Source of the DNA: RCIO01 sp964629765
GTDB lineage: Bacteria; Pseudomonadota; Alphaproteobacteria; Rhizobiales; Rhizobiaceae
Direction: 5' to 3'
Assembly (NCBI GenBank): GCA_964629765.1
Contig: CAZVTK010000003.1
Location: 40,028 to 104,027 of the forward strand
Length of the DNA stretch: 64,000 bases
Shown: positions 37,236-45,198 of the stretch, one piece after another
How positions within the stretch are numbered: position 1 is the first letter of the stretch
Layout of the letters: each line of letters opens with the position of its first letter
Program-made: the position numbers and the translations under genes
The notes under the pieces: generated by a model
The model's database searches: none
The model's input: only the letters and a program-made list of their open reading frames with translations
Told to the model about the DNA's origin: nothing

Positions 37236-37269
37236 GGCAGGACCGGCCCCGCGTCGGTCCTGCCTTTTT
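37236..37269 (+). terminator. Intrinsic terminator between TAXI binding protein and permease
   Basis: GGCAGGACCG (37236-37245) and CGGTCCTGCC (37255-37264) form a perfect 10-bp stem with a 9-base loop, followed at once by TTTTT. This is a textbook intrinsic terminator. Partial readthrough would allow some permease synthesis. Confidence 0.88.
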
Positions 37270-37306
37270 GCTTGAGCGCACACCACACCAGACGGCGGAC
37301 ACGGCC

Positions 37307-39337
37307 ATGACCGAGGCAACGATGCTCGACGAGCAGAAGGCGCGCGAGCTGGAAGAGAAATTCGACCCCGAGGTGCGGTTCCGCCCGCTGGGGCCGGTGG
37401 CCGGCTGGATCGCCGCGGCGGCGCTGTTCTCGCTGTCGGCCTTTCACTACTACACGGCCGGCTTCGGCCTCCTGCGCGAGGTCACCCATCGCGGCGTGCA
37501 CATGGCCTTCGTGCTGGGACTGATCTTCCTCGTCTTCTCCGCCCGGCGCAGCGACAACAAGCTCCACGCCTCGTCATGGTGGCGCCCGGCCGGAATCCCG
37601 CTCTACGACTGGGCGCTGATGCTGGCGGCCGCCGCGACGACGCTCTACGTGCCGTGGATCTTCCACGACCTTGCCTTCCGCGTCGGCAACCCGCTGCCGA
37701 TCGACGTCTTCATGGGCACGGTGCTGATCGTGGTGCTTCTGGAAGCCACACGGCGCTCGATGGGCTGGCCGCTGCCGGTGATCGCCGTGATCGTGATGCT
37801 CTACGCGATGCTCGGCCGCTACGCGCCCGGCGTACTGGTCCACCCCGGCGCGTCGTGGTCCTCGGTCGTCAACCATCTCTATCTGACCAGCCAGGGCATA
37901 TACGGCCTGCCGGTGGGCGTGGTGGCGACCTATGTGTTCCACTTCGTCCTGTTCGGCGTGCTCGCCACCCGCATGGGGCTGGGCCAGCTCTTCATCGACA
38001 TGGCCACCGCCCTTGCCGGCCGCTATTCGGGCGGACCGGCAAAGGTGGCCGTCCTCTCCTCGGCGCTGCTCGGCACCATCACCGGCTCCTCCATCGCCAA
38101 CGCGGTGACGACGGGCGCGCTGACGATCCCGGCGATGATCCGCATCGGCTACAAGCGCCATTTCGCGGCGGCCGTCGAGGCCGCAGCCTCCACCGGCGGC
38201 CAGATCACCCCGCCGATCATGGGCGCGGCCGCCTTCCTGATGATCGAGTTCCTCGGCATTCCCTACACCCACATCATGATCGCCGCCCTCGTGCCGGCCT
38301 TCATGCATTTCTTCGGCGTGCTGATGCAGGTGCATTTCGAGGCCAAGCGGCGCGGCCTGCGCGGGCTCACGAAGGACGAGATGCCGCAGATCTGGAAGGT
38401 GCTGAAGCGCGACTGGCCGACGCTGTTCCCGCTCTTTGCGCTGCTCGGCGTGATGATGAACGGCTACACGCCCTATCTGGCGGCGTTCTGGGGCATCACC
38501 CTGTGCATCCTCGTCGGGCTGCTCAACCCGCGCAACCGGCTGACCGTCTCGGACGTGTTCGAGGGCTTCGTCACCGGCGCCAAATACGCGCTCGCCGTCG
38601 GCGCGGCCGCGGCCACCGTCGGCATCATCATCGGTATCGTCACGCTGACGGGCGTCTCCTTCAAGGTCGCCTTCATGGTCACCTCGACGGCGTCGGGCTG
38701 GGCGGCGACGATCGAGCCCTTCATCCCCTTCGGGCTGATGGGCACCGCGGCGCTGACGCTGATGATGACGCTGATCCTCACCGGCGTGGTCTGCATCGTC
38801 ATGGGCACGGGCGTGCCGACCACGGCCAACTATTTGATCATGGTGACGGTAGCTGCGCCCATCCTGGCGCTGCTCGGCGTCGAGCCCATCGTCGCCCATT
38901 TCTTCGTCTTCTATTACGGCATCCTCGCCGACATCACGCCGCCGGTGGCGCTGTGCGCCTACGCCACCGCCGGCATCGCCAACTCCAACCCGTTCACGAC
39001 CGGAAACACCGCCTTCCGCCTCTCCATGGGCAAGGCGCTGGTGCCCTTCGTGTTCGTGTTCTCGCCGTCGCTGCTGATCATGGTGAAGGACTTCTCGCTC
39101 TACGAATTCGTGCTCGCCACCTATGGCTGCGTGCTCGGCATCACCGCGCTGTCGGCCGCCTTCTCGGACTACCTCGCCGACCGGCTGTGGTGGTGGGAGC
39201 GGGTGCTGCTCGCCTTCGCCGCGATCCTGCTCGTCGCGCCCGAACTGACGACCACCATCGTCGGCACGCTGATCTTCCTGCCGATCGCGCTGCGGCCGCT
39301 GATCAGGAAGCGCGACGCGCTCGCCGGACCGGCCTGA
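37307..39337 (+). CDS. TRAP transporter fused permease (DctQM-like, TAXI type)
   Basis: 676 residues with about 17-18 membrane spans, matching the fused small (4-span) and large (12-span) permeases of TAXI-TRAP systems. TRAP large-subunit features are AVLSSALLGTITGSSIANAVTTGALTIP-like, GGQITPPIMGAAAF and TGVPTTANYLIMV. It uses a sodium or proton gradient to import solute delivered by the binding protein. ATG 37307 was chosen; the open frame upstream runs through the terminator and is not coding. Confidence 0.9.
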   Translation: MTEATMLDEQKARELEEKFDPEVRFRPLGPVAGWIAAAALFSLSAFHYYTAGFGLLREVTHRGVHMAFVLGLIFLVFSARRSDNKLHASSWWRPAGIPLYDWALMLAAAATTLYVPWIFHDLAFRVGNPLPIDVFMGTVLIVVLLEATRRSMGWPLPVIAVIVMLYAMLGRYAPGVLVHPGASWSSVVNHLYLTSQGIYGLPVGVVATYVFHFVLFGVLATRMGLGQLFIDMATALAGRYSGGPAKVAVLSSALLGTITGSSIANAVTTGALTIPAMIRIGYKRHFAAAVEAAASTGGQITPPIMGAAAFLMIEFLGIPYTHIMIAALVPAFMHFFGVLMQVHFEAKRRGLRGLTKDEMPQIWKVLKRDWPTLFPLFALLGVMMNGYTPYLAAFWGITLCILVGLLNPRNRLTVSDVFEGFVTGAKYALAVGAAAATVGIIIGIVTLTGVSFKVAFMVTSTASGWAATIEPFIPFGLMGTAALTLMMTLILTGVVCIVMGTGVPTTANYLIMVTVAAPILALLGVEPIVAHFFVFYYGILADITPPVALCAYATAGIANSNPFTTGNTAFRLSMGKALVPFVFVFSPSLLIMVKDFSLYEFVLATYGCVLGITALSAAFSDYLADRLWWWERVLLAFAAILLVAPELTTTIVGTLIFLPIALRPLIRKRDALAGPA

Positions 39338-39400
39338 GGGAATTGGAGATCGGTTGCCTCGCCCCTTCCCCTGTTCTAGCCTGCGGCCGGGAGGTTGAGC

Positions 39401-40312
39401 ATGGATCCGCTCCAGCCGGGCCAGTCTCTCCGCAGAGCCGGCCGGTCGCATTTCGCCGACTATCTCTCCTCTTGCTCGCTGCCCGCCAACAGGGCCAGCC
39501 TGCGAGAGATCGGCGATCTTTCCGTCGCGCTCGTCGAGCATGCGCCGAATGCCGGCATCTGGTTCGATCCCATCGACGACCTGGTCGTCAGCGTGGTGGT
39601 CCGCGCCGGCCGAACGCGCGTGGTGCGCAATGTCGGCCACGGCCATGTGGAGTTTACCGAGGCGCCGGGCCTGGTGCTGCTCTCGCCGGCCGAGCGGGCG
39701 TCGTACTGGCGGTTCGAGGGCAGCCCGCTGGTGCTTCATCTGAGCCTGCCGCATCAGCGCTTCCATGCGCTGCGCGGGTCGGCGGCCGGCGGCCTGGACG
39801 GCAGTTCCGCCGGGCTTCCCTACAGGGATCCACTGGTGGCGCAACTCGCCTCGCGCATGTGGGAATTGGGTGCTGACACCGACGAGGGCGCGCGATGCAT
39901 CGTCGACCACGGGACGGCCACGCTGCTCGCCCTGCTGGCGAGGCGTCTCGGGACGGACGAAGGCAACCGCCGTTCATCCGCGTCCGCGCTGTCGCCGCAG
40001 CGGCTGCGCAAGGCGACGGGCCTGATGTCCGACCGGACCCGGCCGCCGAGCGTCGCGGCGCTGGCCGAATCGGTGGCGCTGTCGCGCACGCATTTCGCCA
40101 GGTCGTTCAAGGCCGCGACGGGGCATTCGCCCTACAGGATGGCCAGCGAGCGCAGGATCGACGAAGCCAAGACGCTGCTGGCCCGCCCGGATCTGTCGAT
40201 GACCGACATCGCGCTCGAACTCGGCTTCGCCTCATCCGCCCATTTTTCCAGCCGCTTCAAGCAGTTTGCGGGAATGTCGCCCACCCGGTGGCGGGCGACA
40301 TACGCATCATGA
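39401..40312 (+). CDS. AraC-family transcriptional regulator
   Basis: 303 residues. The C-terminal 100 residues carry two helix-turn-helix motifs of the AraC/XylS type (VAALAESVALSRTHFARSFKAATGHSPYRM and MTDIALELGFASSAHFSSRFKQFAGMSPTRWR in the usual order). The N-terminal cupin-like sensor is less conserved. ATG 39401 follows GGGAGG. It overlaps the convergent cupin gene by six bases at their 3' ends. Targets are unknown; the TRAP genes upstream and the cupin gene downstream are candidates. Confidence 0.88.
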   Translation: MDPLQPGQSLRRAGRSHFADYLSSCSLPANRASLREIGDLSVALVEHAPNAGIWFDPIDDLVVSVVVRAGRTRVVRNVGHGHVEFTEAPGLVLLSPAERASYWRFEGSPLVLHLSLPHQRFHALRGSAAGGLDGSSAGLPYRDPLVAQLASRMWELGADTDEGARCIVDHGTATLLALLARRLGTDEGNRRSSASALSPQRLRKATGLMSDRTRPPSVAALAESVALSRTHFARSFKAATGHSPYRMASERRIDEAKTLLARPDLSMTDIALELGFASSAHFSSRFKQFAGMSPTRWRATYAS

Positions 40313-40732
40313 CGCGCGGCTCTGGATGGGCGCGTATTGCGACAGGCGTTGCAGCAGCGGGATGTCGAAGAGATACCGCACCTCGTCGTTGGAACCGAGG
40401 AATGCGGACGGTCCGTTGCAGATCATGAGCAGCTCGGTTTCCACGTCGAACGGCAGTTCCTCGTGCACGGCGTCCTTGCGCTCCGACACGTAGTCGCCCT
40501 GGCGGAACGCCCCTGTCTGCGGATGCACGCCCTCGCCCTTGAGGATGTAGATTTCCGCGCTTTCCAGATGCCTGTGCCGCGGCAGCGTGGCGCCGGGCTC
40601 GGCGCGTATCATCACCGAGAAGCCGCCCGTCTCGGGAATGAGCTTGATGACCTTGACGAAAACCATCGGCGCCAGCGGCAGCCACGGCAGGTCGTCGCAA
40701 TGGATGGTGTCGTCATTGTGTTCCTGATCCAC
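40307..40732 (-). CDS. Cupin-domain protein, 2,4'-dihydroxyacetophenone dioxygenase-like
   Basis: 141-residue single-domain cupin. Motif 1 is LPRHRHLESAEIYILKGEG, giving two His and a Glu for metal binding, and the second His is in DAVHEEL. Overall it resembles the ChrR-type cupin / dihydroxyacetophenone dioxygenase group, which bind iron or zinc. An enzyme acting on a small aromatic or beta-diketone, or a zinc-binding sensor, are both possible. The tail overlaps the convergent AraC gene by 6 bases. Confidence 0.75.
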   Translation of the reverse strand: MDQEHNDDTIHCDDLPWLPLAPMVFVKVIKLIPETGGFSVMIRAEPGATLPRHRHLESAEIYILKGEGVHPQTGAFRQGDYVSERKDAVHEELPFDVETELLMICNGPSAFLGSNDEVRYLFDIPLLQRLSQYAPIQSRAS

Positions 40733-40761
40733 GGATTTTCTCCCATTGTCGGCGGAAAGGA

Positions 40762-40797
40762 AAGGGCCTTTGCCGGGCAGGCGCGCCCGGTAAAGGC
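40762..40797 (-). terminator. Strong hairpin downstream of the periplasmic-binding lipoprotein gene
   Basis: Arms at 40766-40778 and 40785-40797 pair over 13 positions, with one G-U wobble, around a 6-base loop. On the minus strand it is followed by CCTTTCCTTTCC rather than a pure T-run. It lies about 110 bases after the stop of the lipoprotein gene and 34 bases before the cupin start. Confidence 0.5.
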
Positions 40798-40905
40798 TCC
40801 GCCAGGCTAGCCGGCTTCTTCGCGGACCAGCTTTCGCGCAACGGCCGCGCTTTACGGAAAACGCCCGGAAAATCCGGCCGATGCGACGGGCGCCGCCCAG
40901 CGCCG

Positions 40906-42063
40906 CTAAAAACCCTCGCCCGGCTCCTGCACCAGAACGAGGTTTCCGCGTTCGATGCGGTAGACGGCGTGCCGGCGCTCGACGGTTCCGTCGCGGTGGA
41001 GGCGGAACATGCCGGTCGAGCCCCGGAAGCCGGTGGCGGCGGTGAGATTGGCCGCGGTGATGCTCTGGGCGCCGCCGGCGCGGATCATGCCCGCGGCGAG
41101 CGCGACCGCGTCGTAGGCATAGGCCGCCTCCAGCGAGAGCGGCCTGCCGTTCGCCGCCTGGAAGCGCGCGGCGATGACCTTGAGGCTGTCCTGATCGGTC
41201 AGCGCCACCAGCGCCCCGTCGAGGACGGGTTCGGCGTAGAGCTGGCGCGGCCAGCCGGAATTGCCGACCAGCGCGGACAGCGTCGAGCCCAGCCCCTCCG
41301 AGACGATCGCCGAGGCCACGGTGGCGGGGGCGCGGCCGGAACCGAAGATCACCGCCGCGGTGGCCTCGCGGAACTTCTCCGCGTGCGGCCTGAGCACGCC
41401 GGCCACTGCCGCGTCGGCGGGCGGATAGCGCACTGCTGCGACGAAACGGGCGCCGGTCAGCGCCAGGCCGCGGCGGAACCGGTCGAGAGCGGCGGCGGGG
41501 AAGTCCTCCGGCACCAGCGCGATGACGCGCGAGCGGCCCGCCGCGGCGGCCGCGCGAACCCCCTCGACGGCGCTTTCCACAGCATCGCCGCTGAAGCCGT
41601 AGACGCCCGGCGCGGTCCCGGCATCGCCGGAGAGAGCCAGGACCGGCGGCCGGCGGGCGGCGGGAATCGCGGCGATCGCCGCCACGCCCTCGGGATCGGC
41701 AGGACCGATCACGATGCGCGTGCCGGCGGCGAAGGCTTCCTCGACCAGCCTGCGGCTGTTGGCCGGCGAGCCGCCCGTGTCGGCGATGCGAAGGCTGACC
41801 TGCCCGGCGCCCAGGTCATCGAGCGCCAGCCTGGCGCCGGCCGCCACGTCGGCGGCGCGGGCCTGTTGCGCACCGGCCCCGCTCCGCGACAGCACCATGA
41901 GGATCTGCGCGGGCCCGCTTCCGAGCGTCTCGACGGACGGCGGCGGGGCCGGTGCCACGGCGAGCGCCCCCTCGGTGTCGACCGCCTGGCAAGCGGCGAG
42001 TCCGGCTGCAAGGAGCAGCGCGGCCACCGGCCTCGCGAGCGCCGCCCGCGCGACGGTCGCCAT
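40906..42063 (-). CDS. Periplasmic-binding-fold lipoprotein (ABC branched-chain amino acid binding / LpoA-like)
   Basis: About 385 residues starting with a lipoprotein signal, ARPVAALLLAAGLAAC, where LAAC is the lipobox. The mature part has two lobes of the Peripla_BP_6 type: ILMVLSRSGAGAQQARAADVAAGARLALDDLG, IVIGPADPEGVAAIA, and PVLALSGDAGTAPGVYGFSG. In rhizobia, proteins like this are annotated as penicillin-binding protein activators or orphan ABC binding proteins. No ABC permease lies beside it, so a cell-wall role is as likely as transport. The open frame extends to 42144; I chose ATG 42063 because it gives a normal lipoprotein leader. Confidence 0.75.
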   Translation of the reverse strand: MATVARAALARPVAALLLAAGLAACQAVDTEGALAVAPAPPPSVETLGSGPAQILMVLSRSGAGAQQARAADVAAGARLALDDLGAGQVSLRIADTGGSPANSRRLVEEAFAAGTRIVIGPADPEGVAAIAAIPAARRPPVLALSGDAGTAPGVYGFSGDAVESAVEGVRAAAAAGRSRVIALVPEDFPAAALDRFRRGLALTGARFVAAVRYPPADAAVAGVLRPHAEKFREATAAVIFGSGRAPATVASAIVSEGLGSTLSALVGNSGWPRQLYAEPVLDGALVALTDQDSLKVIAARFQAANGRPLSLEAAYAYDAVALAAGMIRAGGAQSITAANLTAATGFRGSTGMFRLHRDGTVERRHAVYRIERGNLVLVQEPGEGF

Positions 42064-42309
42064 CCCTGCAAGTGAACGCAACGCAGATACCCGCACCCGT
42101 TTTTCCCTTTGTCTCATTCTACAGAACCGCAGGAGCATCGGCAAACCGGGCCGGCGGGGCGGCGACGGGCATATGTTTCGCGATGGTTAACGCGCAGATC
42201 GCAATTCGATGAAAATATAGTCTCCCGATTTATATAAGAATTATACAAGTAAATTTCCGTCGATTTCAGAATTAAACTTTAGATTATCCTTGGAAACGAG
42301 GGTAGTCGC
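42064..42309. promoter_or_regulatory. AT-rich divergent promoter region before lapG-like gene
   Basis: The stretch 42180-42300 is markedly AT-rich compared with its surroundings and contains short runs such as ATTTATATAAGAATTATACAA. It should hold promoters for the lapG-like gene and for the divergent lipoprotein gene. The AT-rich block would suit a global regulator of the H-NS/Ros type, but no specific operator was identified. Confidence 0.4.
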
Positions 42310-43254
42310 ATGTTCTTCTCCTTGCGCACAGCGTCCGCGATCCTGCTGGCCGTGGCCGCCCTCATGCCCGCGGGGGGCGTGGCTTCGCCTTTGACGCCTT
42401 CGGCCGCATTCACGCTCGCGGCCTCGCCGCTGCCGGTCGACTGGAGCGCCGGCGCGGTGCCGGTTCGCCTTGCGGCGCATTTCGCCGTGCCGGTCCCGCC
42501 GGCCGCCGTGCGGCGCGCGCCGAAAGCGGAGCGCCTGCGGCGTCTTTCCCCCGACGACATCACGACGAGCGCCATCGCGCCGGCGAAGGCGCCGTCCGCC
42601 GCCCCCGAAGGCTTGTTCGGGTCCGTGGCGCTGCCCTTCGGCAAGCTGCCGGCCGTGACGCGCATGCGCGCCCTGGCGCGGGAGCTCGCCGATCCGGCGT
42701 CATGCGGGCAGGAGCGTTGCCGCAATCGCGGGCGTCTCATCGCCGACGTCGCCGGCAAGGCCGGCGGCCGGCTCGACCTGATCGACCGCGTCAACCGCGC
42801 GGTGAACGGGCTGATCGCCTACCGCTCGGACCGGGACGGCTACGGGATGGTCGACCACTGGGCCGGTCCGGCCGAGACGCTGGCGCGCGGCTATGGCGAT
42901 TGCGAGGATCTCGCCATGCTGAAGATGGCGTTCCTCGCGGCCAACGGGCTCGACCCGCGCCAGATGAGCCTTGTCGTGCTGCGCGACCGCAGCCGGGAGG
43001 TCTATCACTCCGTGCTGGTGGTCCGGCATGGCGGGCAGAATCTGGTGCTCGACAATCTGGAGCGCGTGGTGCGGCGCGACAACGAGCTGGCGCATTACCA
43101 GCCGCTCTACTCGGTCAGCGCCGGCAAGGGCTTCATCCATGGCTGGCGCACCGGCACGGGGCCGGCGATGGCTTCGCTCGGCCCGCTCTCGGCGATTGCG
43201 CCGGGCGAGGGCATCGCGCCGCGGCCGCAGCTTGTGTCCGCCAGCGCGCGTTGA
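42310..43254 (+). CDS. lapG: LapG-like periplasmic cysteine protease (BTLCP family)
   Basis: 314 residues with a signal peptide. The transglutaminase-like catalytic triad is visible as C198 (YGDCEDLA), H233 (EVYHSVLVV) and D248 (LVLDNLE). The spacing and the surrounding VDHWAGPAETLARGYGDCEDLAMLK match LapG. In Pseudomonas, LapG cuts the N-terminal retention part of the LapA adhesin to release cells from biofilm, under control of the c-di-GMP receptor LapD. A LapA-like adhesin and its secretion system lie just downstream on the other strand. No LapD homologue is in this window. Confidence 0.88.
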   Translation: MFFSLRTASAILLAVAALMPAGGVASPLTPSAAFTLAASPLPVDWSAGAVPVRLAAHFAVPVPPAAVRRAPKAERLRRLSPDDITTSAIAPAKAPSAAPEGLFGSVALPFGKLPAVTRMRALARELADPASCGQERCRNRGRLIADVAGKAGGRLDLIDRVNRAVNGLIAYRSDRDGYGMVDHWAGPAETLARGYGDCEDLAMLKMAFLAANGLDPRQMSLVVLRDRSREVYHSVLVVRHGGQNLVLDNLERVVRRDNELAHYQPLYSVSAGKGFIHGWRTGTGPAMASLGPLSAIAPGEGIAPRPQLVSASAR

Positions 43255-43264
43255 GGTCCCGACA

Positions 43265-43909
43265 TCAGGCTTCGACCGGATAGGCGATCGCCATCGGGCT
43301 CGCGGCCGTCGGCGCCAGCGCCATGCGAAGCTGGCCGCGAACGCGGCGCTCGGCGAGGCCGAGCGCGTAGCCGGTCGTCACCTGCGCCTGCGGATCCTGC
43401 ATGAGCCGGGCGACGATCTGCTCGAGCGGCATGTCGAGCGACAGGCGCAGGCCGCGCAGCATCTCGGCCGGATCGGCCGCATGGAAGCGCGACTGGATGA
43501 AGGCCACGAAGGGGCGGTTGTAGCTGACGATCCTCTTGTCGGCCGAAAGCGCAAAGGCGGGGGTCGGGCAGGCCTGGAGCAGGGCGAAGACCAGCTTCGG
43601 CGCGGAGCGCTCCTGCGCCTCGGCGAGGCCGTCGCGCAGGAAGCGTGCGGCCGCCACCCGGAGCGCCGAGGCAAGGTTGCCGCCGGGCGGCATGGAGGCC
43701 GCGATGCCGCCGACCAGAAGCCCGAGCGACTGGCCGCGCGCGGCGGCGACCTCGGCGAGCGCGGTCCAGAAGACGCGTTCGAGCCTGATGCCGCGGCGCT
43801 CGCCGCCGGCCGAGACGGCGCGGAAGACCAGCTCCGCGTCGTCGGATGCCCTTGCCGCCCCGTCTTGCGCCGCGCCTCCGGCCGGCTCGCTGTCGGCCTC
43901 CTGCGTCAA
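43265..43909 (-). CDS. Ribbon-helix-helix and PAS-like domain protein
   Basis: 214 residues. Residues about 27-95 match the RHH_4 ribbon-helix-helix fold (VSAGGERRGIRLERVFWTALAEVAAARGQSLG, then NLASALRVAAARFL). Residues about 105-160 resemble a PAS sensor (LLQACPTPAFALSADKRIVSYNRPFV). It starts within the stop of the HlyD gene (ATGA overlap), so it is the last gene of the adhesin secretion operon. A role as a DNA-binding regulator of that operon is plausible. Confidence 0.72.
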   Translation of the reverse strand: MTQEADSEPAGGAAQDGAARASDDAELVFRAVSAGGERRGIRLERVFWTALAEVAAARGQSLGLLVGGIAASMPPGGNLASALRVAAARFLRDGLAEAQERSAPKLVFALLQACPTPAFALSADKRIVSYNRPFVAFIQSRFHAADPAEMLRGLRLSLDMPLEQIVARLMQDPQAQVTTGYALGLAERRVRGQLRMALAPTAASPMAIAYPVEA

Positions 43910-45198
43910 CGTTCCGTCAGCGCCTCGCTGCGCGCCCGGTTGATCGGCTTCAGCAGGTAGTCGAGCACGGTCTTGCTGCCGGTCATGATCTCCACCGACG
44001 CGACCATTCCGGGCATGATGGCATGCTCGCGCCCGTTCCGGGAAACCGCCGTCTGGTCCGTCTCGACCAGCACCTGATAGTAGGTCTCGCCGTTCTCCGG
44101 GTTCACCAGGCTGTCGGCCGAGACGTTGGCGACCCTGCCTTTCAGGCCGCCATAGATCGCGAAATCATAGGCGGTGAGCTTCACGAGGGCCGGCTGGTCG
44201 CGCTGTACGAAGGCCACGTCGCCGGGCGAGATGCGCGCCTCGACCAGCAGCGTGTCGGCCGTCGGCACGACGCCGCCGACCACGGCGCCGGGCTGGACGT
44301 AGGCGCCGATGGTGTTGACCTCGAGCGTGTTGATGATGCCGTCGACCGGCGAGCGGATGTCGGTGCGGCGCACCCGGTCGGAGGCGCCGCGGATCGTCTC
44401 GTCGAGCACGGCAAGCTCCGCCAGCGTGCGGATCCTCTCGTCCGACGCCTCCTGCCGGAACTGCGAGACGAGCTCGCTCACCTGGAAGCCGGCCTCCTCG
44501 ATTCCCGCGCGGATGCGCGCGACGCCGGCCTCGGCGACCGCGAGCTGCCCCCGCTGCTGGGCAAGCTCGCGCTCGAGCCTGAGCAGGTTCGTTTCGGCAT
44601 GGAGCTGGCGCCGCACCAGCGGCTCGATGGCGTCGCGCTCCTTCGTCATCGCGGCGATCACCTCGCGCAACTGGGCGATGTTGGCTTCGGCCTCGTGCAG
44701 CTCGAGCTGGCGCTGCGTCTCGCGCTGCTTCAGCACCGCGTGCCGGTTGGCGAAGTTGGCGCGGCGGGCGGCAAGCAGCCCGCTCTCGTTTTCGCAGACC
44801 TGGGGCGCCGCGGCCGCGACCTCCGGCGGGCAGACGAGCGGCGCGTCGCCGCCGCCCGCCATCTCCAGATCCAGCCGGGCGACCCGGGCGCGCAGGGCCC
44901 GGGCGCGGGCGGCCGATTCGCCCAGCGAGGCGGTGGTGCCGGTGTCGTCCAGCCGCAGCAGCAGGTCGCCCCGCGCCACGACCTGGCCGACCCTCACGGC
45001 GATCTCCTGCACGATTCCGGCCTCGCTCGTCTGGATGATCTGCGTCTTGGAGACGGGGATGACCTTGCCGTTGCCGCGCGCAATCTCGTCGACATTGGCG
45101 ATCGCCGCCCAAGCGACGAAGGAGGCGATGGCGAGCACGACCAGCGCGACGGTCGCTCGCGCGGCGAGCGGCGGACGGTCAAGCAGAACGGCGCTCAT
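43906..45198 (-). CDS. Type I secretion membrane fusion protein, HlyD family (LapC-like)
   Basis: 430 residues: one membrane span near residues 13-34, a lipoyl-like half (VIPVSKTQIIQTSEAGIVQEI), a long coiled-coil hairpin (about residues 130-270), then the second lipoyl half and the HlyD signature region (RSPVDGIINTL, GMVASVEIMTGSKTVLDYLLKPI). It bridges the ABC ATPase and TolC and guides the unfolded adhesin to the outside. It overlaps the ATPase gene by 20 bases. Confidence 0.9.
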   Translation of the reverse strand: MSAVLLDRPPLAARATVALVVLAIASFVAWAAIANVDEIARGNGKVIPVSKTQIIQTSEAGIVQEIAVRVGQVVARGDLLLRLDDTGTTASLGESAARARALRARVARLDLEMAGGGDAPLVCPPEVAAAAPQVCENESGLLAARRANFANRHAVLKQRETQRQLELHEAEANIAQLREVIAAMTKERDAIEPLVRRQLHAETNLLRLERELAQQRGQLAVAEAGVARIRAGIEEAGFQVSELVSQFRQEASDERIRTLAELAVLDETIRGASDRVRRTDIRSPVDGIINTLEVNTIGAYVQPGAVVGGVVPTADTLLVEARISPGDVAFVQRDQPALVKLTAYDFAIYGGLKGRVANVSADSLVNPENGETYYQVLVETDQTAVSRNGREHAIMPGMVASVEIMTGSKTVLDYLLKPINRARSEALTER

